A stretch of 64,000 nt of DNA from Sorex araneus (GCF_027595985.1 NC_073303.1:332431179-332495178), one strand, 5' to 3'; positions 11,080 to 23,300 are shown, numbered from the stretch's first letter. Numbers and translations: made by a program. Notes: generated by a model not told the origin, from the letters alone.

Positions 11080-11740
11080 CCGCGCGGGCAGGGGGGAGGC
11101 GGGAGCGGGACAGGGTGGAAGGGGGGGGAAGTGGAGGGGGCCGGAGCGGGGGCAGCGGGGCGGGGCAGGGGGAGGGGGAATGCAGGGAAGGGGCGGGGGC
11201 GGAGCCCGGAGCGGGGGGGCGGGGCCGGAGGGTCAGGGGGAGGCGGGGGCGGCGGGGCGGGGCGGGGTAGGGTGGGGCAAGAGGCGTGGTAGGGGTAGGG
11301 GAGGGGCGGGGCCCGGCTCGGGGGCGGGGCAGGGGAGACAGGGGCTAGGCGGGGGGCGGAGCCCGGAGCGGGGGCGGGGCCGGGCAGGGAGAGACGGACA
11401 CCCGGCACGAGGTGCGGCCCGGAGGGAGCAGCGGGCGTGAAGAAGGCCCCGGAGGGGGGTGGGGCGGGGTGGGGCTGGAGCGGGCAGCGGGAGTGGGTTC
11501 GGGGCAGGGTCCGGGCGCGGACAGGAGGCAGGCGGCGAGGTGGGTCCCGGAGCGGGGGCGGGGCGGGGCACGGGGCGAGTAGGGGCAGGCGGGGCGGCGA
11601 GGCGGGGCCCGGGGGAGGGAGCGGGGCCGGTGGCAGGGCCGGGCGGGCTGGGGGAGGACGAGGCGGGAACGGGGCGGGGCGGCGAAGCGAAGCGAACCTC
11701 GCCCCGGAGCGGGGAACGGGCGGCGGGGGCGAGGCCGGAC
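11080..11740 (+). repeat. G-rich GC-box minisatellite-like tract
   Basis: About 650 bp in which units such as GAGCGGGGGCGGGGC and GGCAGGGGGAGGGG recur at irregular spacing; GGAGCCCGGAGCGGG occurs at about 11201 and 11357. The plus strand has dozens of runs of three or more G, so stacked quadruplexes are possible on the strand that is template for USP14. Assembly error is common in such sequence. Confidence 0.7.
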
Positions 11741-11890
11741 CGGGCAGGTGACGCCTGCGCACTTCGGCGCCGCCGGCTAGGGCCGCTCCTCCCCTTTGTC
11801 GCGCGAACCTGTCATCCTCGCCAGTCTTTTGTAAAGCTACTGGATCGTTCGATTCCCCCCTTCTCACTCATCCCCCACCACGATCCCCGC

Positions 11891-11957
11891 CAGGAGTGAT
11901 TCCTGAGCACAAAGTCACGAGCAAGCCCTGAACAAGCTGAATGTGGCCCCCAAACCT
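11891..11957 (+). mobile_element. SOR SINE 3' fragment at the CpG island edge
   Basis: CAGGAGTGATTCCTGAGCAC to GAATGTGGCCCCCAAAC. The sequence to about 12130 (TTGCCTTGCACGTGGGAGGC) may be another eroded copy. Confidence 0.65.
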
Positions 11958-11999
11958 TCCCTCGGCCCAGAACAACAGCGACTGATAAGTGGGTGTGGG

Positions 12000-13230
12000 T
12001 AGTGGCTCTGGCGGTCCTGCTGTTACTTGCCTTGCACGTGGGAGGCGCCGAGTCTGACTACACCCGGGGATGCCCAGTCTCCGGGCAGATCAGCCCCCAG
12101 CACCCACAAGGGCCTCAAAACCAAACTCGAGAGACTGGGTCTCCGGAAATGAAGGGTTTTGCCCTTTCTGTTCTTGTATCCTGTAGAAAACGGAGACTAG
12201 AGGTCTCTGCTCCCTGGATTCGACCTTCTCACGAAGGAGAGTAAGTCGCCCTTTAGGATCTTGGCGAGTAAAATTAATAGCAGGGCTAGGGAACACTGCT
12301 CTGGAGCGCGAGTTGGTGGGTGGGCAGCCTCGGGCTCAAGCCGGCCCCTGAGTACCTGCACCACCACGGCGCAGTAGCCCCTAAGCATCTGCAGGCTGTC
12401 CCTAAGCGCCCAAATAGTAAGCATCAAAGCACTTAGTGGATCTTGGTCTTCTTTTTTGACAGTCTTACCTGTTCGTATTACTGTTGATTATAACAACGGC
12501 CCAAGGACTCAAGGCTGGACAAGCGCCAAGTCCCCTGTCTCCAACCCGGTTCTGCCTTCTGTCTTGCAGCTTTTGTTATTCTGTTGTTCTTGTACCAGGT
12601 CCCTATCTTGGACTGTGCCTCCCACTTTCCCTCCAGTTATTCACACTCCATCCCCTCCTCATACATTACTAAACCTTGGAAAATCCTCCATTTCGAGATG
12701 TATCATAGAATTAAGAAAGAAGTTGAAATCAGTAGGACACATTCAGAGGCAGGACGATTTTTACTGGACAGAAAGTATCAAAAACGCAAAGCAATCAAAT
12801 TCATAAACTCAACATTTATTTACTGCTGGTCCTGGACGTCCTGTTCCAGGAGCTCCATCTATCAGGGCCTGGAGACATAATAATTGAAATATTTAATAAC
12901 CATGTTTCTAAATAATATGTAGGTGGCTGGGTAGACTAGAAGATCCAGGAGAAGGTCTGTGGAGGGAGATAATGTAGGGTGGATCATTTGGTATGTTACT
13001 ATAGAGGGCCTGAGTGGCAGGATAAAAAGTTTAATTGAGGTTTCTATTTTCTTAAAGGTATTTCTCATCACAGACAGGATATAAGTCATACTGAAATGTC
13101 CTTGTGCTGAGCTCTCTAGATGATCACTTTCTTATTCCAAAGCAAGTTCTTATTAAGTGAAAAAAATTTATTTAACATCTCTGTTAGTCAAGCAGAAAGA
13201 CCAACTTAGTGTTCTCTATTTTTAAAATTA
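12000..13230. other. intergenic, nothing identified
   Basis: Shoulder of the CpG island passing into AT-rich sequence. Several small open frames, none with recognisable protein features. No RNA gene seen. Confidence 0.5.
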
Positions 13231-13233
13231 GTA

Positions 13234-13545
13234 AAGGGGGCAGGATAAATAGTACAAATGGGCAAATACAACTTGCCCTGCACTCAAGTGACTGACCAGG
13301 GTTCAATACCCAGTACAACCTGTAGTCCCCTGAGCTCATCAGGGGTGATCCCTGAGCACAGAGCCAGAAGTAAGCCCTGAGCACTGTCCGGTGTAGCCCA
13401 AAAGTCACAAAAATAAAACTAATAAGGGGCCAGAGATACTGCTCAGCACTAGAGAACTGTCTTTCCTGGGTGAAGCCCCAGGTTTGATCCATATCACATT
13501 TCTCTGTGTACCAAGCTAGGAGTAGCCCACAAACATAGCCAAGTG
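13234..13545 (+). mobile_element. two SOR SINEs (13234-13420, 13427-13545)
   Basis: The first is full-length; the second is shortened in the mid-region. Confidence 0.7.
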
Positions 13546-13739
13546 TGGCCCCACAATCCCAAAAATAAACACATACAATACAATAGCAGTTCTTCCTCTC
13601 CTCCTCCCTTTACTTTTATGCCATGACTTTTTAAAACATAAAATTGTACCATAATATGAAATGTTCATAAACTAAAGTTATTTTTTTACTTTTTTGTAAT
13701 ACACTTCATGTTTTTCCACAATCCACGTATTAAAATATA

Positions 13740-13850
13740 AGTATATATACATTTACACATATCCATATGTAAGTATACATGTATGTACACATTTATATAC
13801 ATATATATGTATACATGTATGCACACATATATATAGTTAAATGTGTATGT
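13740..13850. repeat. TA/CA-rich microsatellite
   Basis: Irregular TATA, ACATGTATG and ATATATATGTATAC units. Confidence 0.8.
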
Positions 13851-13855
13851 ATGAT

Positions 13856-14003
13856 TTGGGGCCACAGCCAATAGTGCTCAGGGCTTACTGATTGCTCTGT
13901 GCTCAGGGATTACTCCAGATGGCACTTGGGGAACATAGGTGGTGCATGGGATCGAACATGCAAGGCAAGCACCTTACCCCTCTGTACTATCTTTCTGACC
14001 CCA
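13856..14003 (-). mobile_element. SOR SINE next to TA-rich repeat
   Basis: GGGGCCACAGCCAATAGTGC and ACTATCTTTCTGACCCC; it abuts the microsatellite at 13740. Confidence 0.7.
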
Positions 14004-14047
14004 TCATACTTTTTTTTTGTATTTCTTGTATGAAAAATTAGCTCTAG

Positions 14048-14437
14048 GGGCTGGAGCAATACCACAGTGGGTAGAGCATTTGCCTTGCATGCGGCCAACC
14101 CGGGTTCGGTTCCCAGCACCCCATATGGTCCCCTGAGCACCACCAGGAGTAATTCCTGAGTGCAGAGCCAGAAGTAACCCCTGTGCATTGCCAGGTGTGA
14201 CCCAAAAAGAAAAAAAATTAGCTCTAGAATCTTATTTAAAATTCTGGTTAGGGGCCGGAGTGATAGCACAGTGGAGAGGGCATTTGCCTTGCATGCAGCC
14301 AACCTGGGTTCGATCCCCGGCATCCCATATGATCCCCTGAGCACCACCAGGAATCATTTCTTAGTGAAGAGCCAGAAGTAACTCCTGAGCATTGCTAGGT
14401 ATGACCCAAAAAGCAAAAAAAAAAAAAAAAAAAAAAA
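14048..14437 (+). mobile_element. two young SOR SINEs (14048-14212, 14251-14437)
   Basis: The first has the perfect 15-bp duplication AAAAATTAGCTCTAG (14033-14047, 14213-14227). The second has ATTCTGGTTA/ATTCCGGTTA with one mismatch. Confidence 0.92.
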
Positions 14438-14696
14438 TCATAAAAATAGAATTCCGGTTAAATGGTACTCTTACTGTTCCATCTTTTCAGGAAACCCCCA
14501 TGACTCATTATCCCACAAATAGTAAAGATTAGCATGATTTGTGGTTTGATTCGGTGATTTATGATCTCTCCATTAATAGGCTCTATCAGCCCTTTCTAGT
14601 AGTTTCATTCATAAAGACCATATTACCTGAATAAATTATTCCTCTAAGGTTTCAAGTTGAGTTCTAATTATAACATATATGAAACACTTCCTTGTA

Positions 14697-15290
14697 GGGC
14701 TGGAGAGATAGTAAAAATACAAAGCTTAAGGAACCTTCTTTGCAGGCCACCAACACTGGTTTGATCTCCTCTTATGAGCCCCACAAGAGCAACCCCTGGA
14801 GCAGAACTAATAGTGGTCCTCCACCCCGTAGTACTTCAGAATGTGGCAAAAAAAAAAATCAAATAAAAACATAGTATTTTTTTTTTCATAAAGACTCAAG
14901 TACTCAATACACTAAACATTTTTTGATAACTCTAAACAAATTCAAATAGAAAAGAAGCAGTGCTTGACTGTGAAGATAACCCCGAGGCCTAGAGCCTATG
15001 CTTTGCTTGCTCTATACAGGCCCCTGAGGGGTTCTCCCCGATCACCTAGCAATCTGAATGTGGGCCAATGACAAAAAAGAAGAAAGGAAAAGCAATCTAA
15101 CTCCTTCCTCATTCATCACACCATTGGGCGGGGAGGGGGACCCTATGCAACCAGCCGGTGCTCCTGACTCTGTTGTGAGGGTTCCCAGCAGTGCTCTGGA
15201 GACCATATGCAGTGCTGGGAATAAACCAGAGTCAAGTCACATGCAAGACACGTGCCTTAACCCCAGACTTTCTCTCTAGATCACTTGCTC
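14697..15290. mobile_element. SOR SINEs 14697-14860 (plus) and 15155-15290 (minus)
   Basis: Both are strongly diverged. A fragment at 14985-15062 (GGCCTAGAGCCTATGCTTTG) may be a third. Confidence 0.6.
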
Positions 15291-15364
15291 CTTCTGTCAT
15301 ATATGAACTCATAATCAATTAATGGTTTTGCAGGATGATTTGAATAATAACCTAGTCTGTCACT

Positions 15365-16000
15365 TTTTTTTTTACTTTTTTAATTGAATCCCTGTGAGAT
15401 AGACCCTTACAAAGCTGTTCATTATTAGGTTTCAGTCATACAGTATCCCAACACCCATCCTTCCACCAGTGTATATTTCCCAGCACAAGTGTCCCCAAGT
15501 TCCCTCCAATCACCCTCCTCCCCCACCCCCACCCCCCACCCTGCCTCTATGGCAAGCACTTTTCTTCTCTGTCTCTCTCTCTCTCCTTTGGGACATTGTG
15601 CTTTGTGATACTGGTATTGTCATCAGGAATATCTGTTTACCTGAACACTCAGTTCTTGTCCGGCGTGATCATTCCCAGCTATTATTGTCATACCAGTCTC
15701 TTCTCTATCTTACCTACCCTCTGCCCCCCACACACTTGTAGTTAATCCCAACCATTGACCAGTTCTCTTAGCCTATTTTCCCTGGCCATGGATATGAGTC
15801 TTCTTTTAAATATTTTTTATATATCACAAATGAATGCAGTCATTCTGTATCTGTCCCTCTCCTTCCGATTCATTTCATTCTGTTCATCCCTCCCCGGCTT
15901 GGGAATGCTGACATTCTCCAGTCTAGTGCTTGGGGACTCATTTATCACTGTACCCTCTCTTGCCCAGCTTTTCTTTCACTTGTCTCTTTGCTCTCTCTAG
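15365..16000 (-). mobile_element. L1 3' UTR, inverted
   Basis: Its reverse complement matches the insertion at 47662 (GCTGGGAATGATCA). Includes pyrimidine and (TC)n tracts. Confidence 0.7.
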
Positions 16001-16144
16001 GATTTCAAGAACTGTGTTGTTTTCTTAGTGGACCTTCTTTTAACTATCTTGCATTGTCAAGTATGATCTTACTTGACTTACTCAGGAAAATCATCTATGG
16101 CTTTTATTATGTTGAAGTATGCCTCTCTTTTATAAGAGTCACTG

Positions 16145-16300
16145 CAGATGGAGTTTGCGGGCCCAGAACCATACCCGAATGGACTTGGAGGCAACTAGGG
16201 CCACACTTCGCAGTTTTCAGGGGTCATATGGTACCAGGAATCAAACTCAGGGCTTTGCCCATGCTTAGTATGAATGTCAATCTGAGCCATGTTCTGGGCC
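16145..16300 (-). mobile_element. eroded SOR SINE
   Basis: GGTCATATGGTACCAGGAAT and CATGTTCTGGGCCCA remain. Confidence 0.55.
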
Positions 16301-16381
16301 CAAAGAACATTCCATCTGTAAGAAGTTTTGTTAGGGATTTTTAAAGCATGTGTGTAGGGTGAGGTGGGGTGGGGGGAGGTA

Positions 16382-16458
16382 CGGGGGATGCTGGGGATTT
16401 AATTCAGGTCTCATGCACACAGGCAAGAACTATACCTCTAAGACACATCCCTAGACCT
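16382..16458 (-). mobile_element. tRNA-Ala-like fragment
   Basis: Reverse complement GGGATGTGTCTTAGAGGTAT and TTAAATCCCCAGCATCCCCC; same family. Confidence 0.55.
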
Positions 16459-16479
16459 GCTGGGAGTTTTTAAAATCAA

Positions 16480-16760
16480 AGGCCATTTTATTTTATCTAC
16501 ACCTATTCAGACAATCATATAGTTTGTATCTTTCATTCCATTAGCATGTATATCACATTTGTTTGCTTATGCTGAATAACCCTTCCAACTCAGGATAAAT
16601 CCCACTTAGCCAGAGTATACGATCCTTTGAAAATGCTGTTGAATAGTTTGTGAGTATTTTGCTGAGAATACTGTGCCAATAATCATCCAGGATATTGTCC
16701 TCTGCTTTTTCGTCTGGCAATGTTCTTCTCAGACTGCTGTCCCAGCTGCTTCCCACGCTG
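16480..16760 (-). mobile_element. L1 ORF2 remnant, inverted
   Basis: TGAGTATTTTGCTGAGAATA is antisense to the L1 reverse-transcriptase segment known in human L1 as TTTTGTTGAGGAT. Confidence 0.6.
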
Positions 16761-17190
16761 TCATGTCCTCTGGAGGGATGAGAGAAAGGTCAGTATCCTC
16801 TTTGGCAGCCTCCAGCACAAATGGGGAAGCTGAATACTCATTACATGTTCTCCCTCATGGGAAAATTCATGCACTGGGGAAGATCTTTCTTGGGCTGTCA
16901 GCTGTGCTGCCTTTGGGTTGTGATGTGAACAAAGTCAAATGGTGATCATACTCTCACCACTGCATCCAACATTTCTTCTCTCCAGTGGCATGCTGAAATT
17001 TTGCTGAAAATATGAACAGAGATTCTCTCAGTTCACTATTCTCTCAGGTTTTTACTGGAGTGAATGAGGCTTCCCTGGGTTAGGTAGAGAAGGCAATCTG
17101 CTTTTCTCAGCCTAACAATGTAAATAGACCCTTCATTTCTGATTTCCTTCTTTCTGTTTGAAAGTATATGCACATATAGTATTAAATCCT
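16760..17190. other. intergenic, nothing identified
   Basis: Unique-looking sequence after the L1 ORF2 remnant. Possibly more L1 but too diverged to say. Confidence 0.4.
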
Positions 17191-17192
17191 CA

Positions 17193-17540
17193 TGGGCTAG
17201 AGAGATAGACGGGTTAGGGCATTTGCCTTGCCTCTAGTTGACCCCAGATGGATTCCTGATATCACATACAGTCCCCAGAGTCCTGCCAGAAGTGATCACT
17301 GAGCACAGAGCCAAGACTTAGCCCTAAGCACTGCTGCATGTCACCCAAAATCCCCCCTTCCAAAAGAAGTTTTCAGCATTGGGGCTGGAGTCATAGTACA
17401 GCAGGTAGGCCACTTGCCTGCCATGCGGATGCCTGAGGTTCAATCCCTGGTATCCCATATGGTCCCCCAGCATTGCCAGGAGTAATTCCTAGGGCAGATC
17501 CAGGAGTAACCCTGAGCATCACCAGGTGTGAACCCCTTTG
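17193..17540 (+). mobile_element. two SOR SINEs (17193-17350, 17379-17540)
   Basis: Both are recognisable over full length; the second starts GGGGCTGGAGTCATAGTAC. Confidence 0.75.
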
Positions 17541-17544
17541 CCCC

Positions 17545-18065
17545 ATCCCCAATCCTCACAGTAATGTTTAGCTGAAAGCCAAATGTCTGGGTTTTTGTGA
17601 CTAGACATTGTGGCACTTGAAATTACCCTTCATGACTGGTATACTAAAAACTGTAACCCACTTAATGAGGGTGTCTCCTCAACCAAAGGAACAGAACAGA
17701 TCATTCTTACCAATAAGAAGTTCCTCCCACCTCCCAGAAAATGGAGATGCTAAAACAAGAGAACTTACAATAGCCCCATCAGGAGCTATTGGAGAGAAGA
17801 GCCAGGAATAAGCTCACCGCAATTTCAGGTGGTCTGAAGACAAAATTTTTTTCTTAAAATGAAAGGAAATACATTTCTATTAATCTGTCCCTTTCTTATA
17901 AGTGTACAATTTGTTCCCACTTGTTTCCAATAATCTTTAAAAATATTTGAATTTTTATAATGCATATTGACCTCTTTTTGTTGCCAATTTTGTTTTCTTC
18001 TGTGTGAATTTGACAAAGTGTTTTCTGTTGGTTAATCTTGTGTTGTGATTTGGCTTTAGTCCATG
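17545..18065. other. intergenic, nothing identified
   Basis: No SINE landmarks; a 67-codon frame at 17608 has no support. Confidence 0.4.
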
Positions 18066-18069
18066 CTGT

Positions 18070-18201
18070 GGCTTGCTCAGGAATCATGCCTATTGAAGTT
18101 GGGAACTATATGTAATCCCTGAGATTGAACCTGGCAGTAGTGTTCAAGGTAAACACCCCACTTGCTATACTATCACTCCCATCCAAATACTTTACTGCTA
18201 T

Positions 18202-18232
<31 letters not shown>

Positions 18233-18984
18233 GGTTCACACCCGGTAATGCACAGGGGTTACTCCTGGCTCTGCACTCAGGAATTACTCCTGGCGGTGCT
18301 CAGGGGACCATATGGGATGCTGGGATTCGAACCCGGGTCAGCCGTGTGCAAGGCAAACGCCTGACCCGCTGTGCTATTGCTCCAGCCCCAGACCTCTATT
18401 CTTTTTGTTCCCTTCAGTTTTCGAGAGGCTGCACTTAGCGGTGCTCAGACTTTACTCCTAGCTCTGTACTTCAGAACACTCCTGAAGGGCTTCAGGGAAT
18501 AGATGGGATGCTGGGGAGCGATCCCACATTGGGCATGTGCTAAGTAAGCACCCTGCCTGCTATATTATCTCTCTGGCCCACCACTTGAATCATTTGTATG
18601 TATCTTTTTGTCTAGTTACTTCATTCCTCCATTTGGATAATTTTGTTTCCATGCTTTTCTTTTTTAGAGCTTTAACTCATTTGAGCTCTTTATGTCAAAT
18701 TAATTTTTTATTGACACTTTCAACACGTATCTTCTGTTCATTAATTTTATTTCTGAAAATTGAGTAATTTTTGTTTTGCCATATTTTGATCAACTTTTTT
18801 TTTTTTTTTTTTTTTTTTTTTGCTTTTTGGGTCACACCCGGCGATGCACAGGGGTTGCTCCTGGCTCTGCACTCAGGAATTACCCCTGGCGGTGCTCAGG
18901 GGACCATGTGGGATGCTGGGAATCGAACCCGGGTCGGCCGCGTGCAAGGCAAACGCCCTACCCGCTGTGCTATTGCTCCAGCCC
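18070..18984 (-). mobile_element. cluster of four SOR SINEs (18070-18185, 18205-18388, 18405-18580, 18797-18984)
   Basis: 18205 and 18797 are young. The last has a T24 tract and perfect duplication TTTTGATCAACT at 18785-18796 and after 18986. The other two are old fragments. Confidence 0.8.
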
Positions 18985-19285
18985 CATTTTTGATCAACTT
19001 TTGATCACTTTTTCCCCTTAGTTCTCTTGCATACCTTTGACTTGTCTTGAGTTTTTGTCTGCCTTTTTGAGTTTATTATAGCAATTTGGTTTGGTTTGGT
19101 AGCCACATCTTTTATTGTGCTACACCTGGAATACAAGGAATCATTGTGATGTTGGGGTTCCCACTCTGGTCAAAGGCGTATAAGACATGTATTTATGATT
19201 GAGTAAATTTACCCTGCCCTATATTTTAGCAATTTTGAACTATGTGATATAGAAATATTTTTTTCCATGTCTTAAATTGAAAAAT

Positions 19286-19825
19286 GAGCCCAACTGGTTG
19301 GAGCACACGCTTTGCATGCAGGAAGCTAGATAGCTAGATTCAACCCCCAGTACTATGGTCCCCGGAGCACTTCAGGACTGATCCCTGAACATAAATCAGG
19401 ACAAGCCCCTGCGTACTACCTCGGTAGCCCAAACACTCCTCCTACTACTTTCCCCAAAAACCTTTCATCTTTGAAATTGCAGTCTTTGAAACCGTTCTCT
19501 GTGATGACCTGGGAGATGAACTTTCACCTTGGCTTGTTTTGCAATGGCTATGTCAGCAGGAATGGGGAGGAGGGAGACATGGTGGGCCTTGCTCATGAAC
19601 ATGCTGAAGGGTCGGGGCTGTTTTGTGTTTGTGGCCCTTCTCCCTGGGATCCCAGAACCAAGGCTTGGTGGTTTTATTTCTGTCAGTGGATTTCATGAGG
19701 TTGTATGAGGTGGGATAATGGCATGTAGTGCTCAGGGACCCATGTCGTGCCAGGGCTCAAACTTGGACCTCCTGCACACAAAGTATGTGCTTCAACTCAC
19801 TGAGTTCTTTCTGGCCCTCTCAGAT
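19286..19825. mobile_element. eroded SOR SINEs 19286-19440 (plus) and 19695-19825 (minus)
   Basis: Landmarks GGAGCACTTCAGGACTGATC and GTAGTGCTCAGGGACCCATG. Low identity. Confidence 0.55.
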
Positions 19826-20014
19826 GCATTTTTTTTTGGTCATGAAACATAATTCAATGAAAATGAACAACCATTTAAGTGAAGTGTTAGGATCATAAAT
19901 AAGCAGAAAAATATCAAGCGAAAATTCAACAGAACTATTTTGGAATGCTGATGAAGGGCTAGTGTGACTGGTGAGTTATGAGAAAATGGGATAATGGAGC
20001 AAGAGCCAAATTCT

Positions 20015-21532
20015 TTTTTTTTAATTTATTTTATTGAATCACCATGTGGAAAGTTACAAAGTTCTCAGGTTTATGTCTCAGTTATACAATACTCAAACAC
20101 CAATCCCTTCACCCGTGCCCATATTCCACCACCAAAGACCCCAGTCTACCTCCCAATACCCGCCCCCCAAGCCCCCATCCCCGCCTGCGTAATTGATAAA
20201 TTTCACTTCATTTTCTCTTTACCTTGATTACATCCCATATTTCAACACAAAACTCACTATTGTTGGAGTTTTCCCCCAAGAAAGATAGCCCTACTGCCAA
20301 TGAAGCATTTGATAATTAGTTTTCCATTGCTGAGACTGGAGAGATATGAAGTCCCACTGTTTCAAGTACATAGATTTTTTTTTTCCTCCTTCCCGCGCGA
20401 CCAAGTTCATGCCTGCTTAATAATAGTCCTCATATTATGGCTGACAGCATGCCGCCCGACGAGAAAAAAAGGATATTTCACGTCCTTGGCCGGCGTGGGG
20501 CTATGGCTTAGTTCACAGTCTAGAGACATGGCCGCAAGCAGTTTCTGGAACCAAAAGTAGTCTAGTTGGCCTCCGGATTCTGGTGGATCTGCAGCAACGC
20601 AGCCACACAAAAGTGTGGCCACCCGGGTCGAATCTTGGCGGAGCATGTGCTGGTTTCGGCCCGAGACTGCCCAAGCGTCCCACTGTTCCAAGTACATAAT
20701 TTTTCCCTCCTCCCATTCCCGTGCCTCTAAGTTCATGCCTCCTAAATAGACCTCATAATATAGTGGACGCCACACCGCGTTTCTCCCAGAAAAGGGAAAA
20801 GAACCGAGAAAGGAGGTTATTTCCTCTCCTCAGCTGGCGTGGGGCTATGGCTTAGTTCACAGTCTAGAGAAATGACTGCTACTTTGATTACCTTCAATAT
20901 TTCAACAAATTACTCAGTATTATTGTTTGGAGTTTCCCCCCACAGTCAGACCTGCTAAAAAGGAACCGTTTCACATTGCTGACAATTAAGAGATATTAGG
21001 TCTCTTATATAAGAGATAAGAGATACTAGGTTTTGGATTTTTGTATGAAGTCCAGGGAAAATTCTTCCAGTAATTGCATCCCTGCAAGCTTTTACTTCCC
21101 TTTTGTGGTGGTCATATGATGGAGAAGCCTGGAGAGAAAAACCCTGCCCCGCTGGCGGCGCATGGGCCAGTGGCTCCCATCACAGTCTGGAGGCCTTTCT
21201 GGGAGCTGCTGGTGTCCAAAGTAGTTCAGTTGCCTCCGGGGTCGAGCTCGTGGAGCAGCAGAAAGGACTGAACCTGCGTGGTGCTGTGCTTAAATATCGG
21301 CAAAGGGCGGGTCCGGCCATCCCGCCCCTTGGGATCTCCCGGGCACCTGGCGGGTACCTGCATTCTGTGTTCTAAAAACTGGCAATCGACTTGCTGCGCC
21401 CAATAAGGAAGAGTTGAGAGAGAAAAAACCCTGCCCCACTGGCAGCGCATGGGCCAGTGGCTCCCATCTGTCTGGAGGCCTTTCTGGGAGCTGCTTGTGT
21501 CCAAAGTAGTTCAGTTGCCTCCGGGGTCGAGC
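20015..21532 (-). mobile_element. 1.5-kb poly(A) retroposon with internal duplications
   Basis: Flanked by perfect 15-bp duplications CAAGAGCCAAATTCT (20000-20014 and 21533-21547). The low end is T-rich (poly(A) of a minus-strand element). The body up to about 20290 resembles an L1-type 3' end shared with 38790-39345. The 5' two-thirds is GC-rich and duplicated: TGGGGCTATGGCTTAGTTCA at about 20498 and 20838; CATGGGCCAGTGGCTCCCAT at about 21161 and 21449; a block around AAGTACATA at about 20367 and 20688. No usable open frame. Confidence 0.8.
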
Positions 21533-21549
21533 CAAGAGCCAAATTCTGA

Positions 21550-22045
21550 GGGCTCTTATATCTTATTTAAGGGACTTATATTTTAACTGAAATAGTCATG
21601 TCTATGGTGAAATAAAGTTTTTGCATTAGAATTGCTATAAAACTAATTTAGACTACACAAAATAGAAACAAGAAACACAACTATGTAAAATCATTGGTGG
21701 ATACAGAAATGCAGGCAGGTTTTGAAAAATGGTAAGACTTAAAAGCAAGAGTGGCTCAGGGAAGTTTTCCATGCTCTTATCGAGTCTACGAGCTAATACA
21801 TTCAGCAGAGTGGCTCAAACTCCACTAGAAAATGTGTTTTCCTGAAGTTTGAAATTTAGGAGTACATTTCAGACAGCAGAGCAACTAAAAATTTACAGCA
21901 GTACTTCAGCAATTAAAGAACTAGAAAGAAAAGGTGGTGGGAGGATTCTAACAAATTATATATCCAAACTATGCTTAAATATTTCACTGATCCCTAAATT
22001 ACACATGGACTAACCCAAAGGATCCCAAGGAAGAAACAACCTTGA
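21550..22045. other. intergenic, nothing identified
   Basis: AT-rich, downstream of the 1.5-kb retroposon; no repeat landmarks. Confidence 0.4.
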
Positions 22046-22049
22046 GCAG

Positions 22050-22761
22050 AGGCCAGGGAGACTGCTCAAAGAGAGCGCAGATGCTCTCCATGTAGGAAGC
22101 TGGGCTCAACTCTGAGTACCAGAGCTACTGCCAGAGCTACAAAGAACCAAGAGTAGCCCCTGAGCACTACAGGATGTGGCCTCAAAATAAGAGAAATTTG
22201 AACTGCTACCCAAGACTTTCCAGTATGAATCCAACTAGCTTAAGGTCATAATAAAAGAACAAAAAGTAACACTTAGTCTGAGTAATACAATAGAATTCAA
22301 AGACCTAGAGTATATAGAGTATTTGAGATGCAGTCAAAATTAATTCAACCAAGGGCTGGAGCTATAGTACAGCCACTGACCCAGGTTTGATCCCCAGCAT
22401 CTCATATGGTCCCCAGAGCACTGACAGGAATAATTCCTGAGTGCAGAGCCAGGAGTAACCCCTGAGCTTCGCTGGGTGTGACCCAAGAAGCCAAAAAAAC
22501 CCCTCCCAGAAGCCCACCAAAAACAAAACAAAAAAAACCCACAAGCAAAAACAACAACAAAATTATTCAACCAGAAAAAAAATTGGGTGCAACTGGAGAA
22601 AAAAATGCAATATTGGCACACATGTCTGGCATCAGTGAGGCACTGGGTGGGATTCCTGATGCCACATGTCCCTTAAGCACTGTCTGGTTTAGCCATGGTG
22701 GCTCCTGTACATTGCTAGCAGTGGTTCCAAGATACTCCACTAGTACTACTGAGGGACATCC

Positions 22762-22795
<34 letters not shown>

Positions 22796-23300
22796 AGAGG
22801 GGCTGGAGGAACACAGCAGGTAGGGCATTTGCCTTGCACACTGCCGACACGGGTTCAATTCCCAGCATCCCATATGGTCCCCCAAGCACCACCAGGCGTA
22901 ATTGCTGAGTGCATGAGCCAGGAGTAGCCCCTGTGCATCGCCGGGTGTGACCTATTAGAATATGACCCTATCTCAAAAGAAAAAAAAAACAATCCAGACC
23001 AACCCTGACAGCCCTAGACCCTTGCCTTTTGTCTCCTATTTTGGAGTTATGTTTAAAATGGTAGGATTAGAGGTGCTGGTTGCATTTCTTTGTGGTATTC
23101 CATGCTCTTCCAGGAATTCTACACCTCAGAAACCTTAGCACAGTGGGTAAGACACCTGTTTTGCACATAGCTGACCTAAGTTAAATCCACAGCACTCCTT
23201 ATGGTCCCCAAAGTCTAACAGGAGTGACCCCTTGATCACAGAGCCAGGAGTAAGCCTTGGGCATCACTAGGAGTGGTCCCCAGACAAGCAAACAAAAACA
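22050..23300 (+). mobile_element. four SOR SINEs (22050-22195, 22352-22500, 22799-22990, 23125-23300)
   Basis: All plus. 22799 is the youngest and follows a (TA)n tract; 22352 lacks part of the head after AGTACAG. Confidence 0.75.
22761..22790. repeat. (TA)n microsatellite
   Basis: About 14 TA units between SINE pieces. Confidence 0.9.

Larger units (their letters stand above)
10310..11800. promoter_or_regulatory. CpG island over USP14 promoter and first exon
   Basis: Base composition switches abruptly from AT-rich introns to dense CpG and GC. The island covers the end of intron 1, the start codon (10893-10895) and about 900 bp upstream. Many Sp1-type GC boxes (GGGGCGGGGC and variants) lie at 11150-11690. 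A TGACGCA ATF/CREB-like site is at 11051-11057, near where the 5' UTR should begin, and a GCCATTTT YY1-like site is at 10418-10425. No TATA box was seen. The transcription start cannot be fixed from sequence; about 11030-11100 is a guess. Long open frames inside the island are composition artefacts. Confidence 0.85.

Noticed and set aside
11028-11867. 279-codon proline-rich open frame on the minus strand and a 269-codon plus frame at 10078-10887
   Set aside because: Stop-poor only because of extreme GC content of the CpG island; composition-driven residues, no domain, overlaps the USP14 promoter and first exon.
11993-12244. 83-codon frame with a hydrophobic start resembling a signal peptide
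   Set aside because: Lies in an eroded SINE region at the island edge, no recognisable mature part, no supporting splice or poly(A) context.
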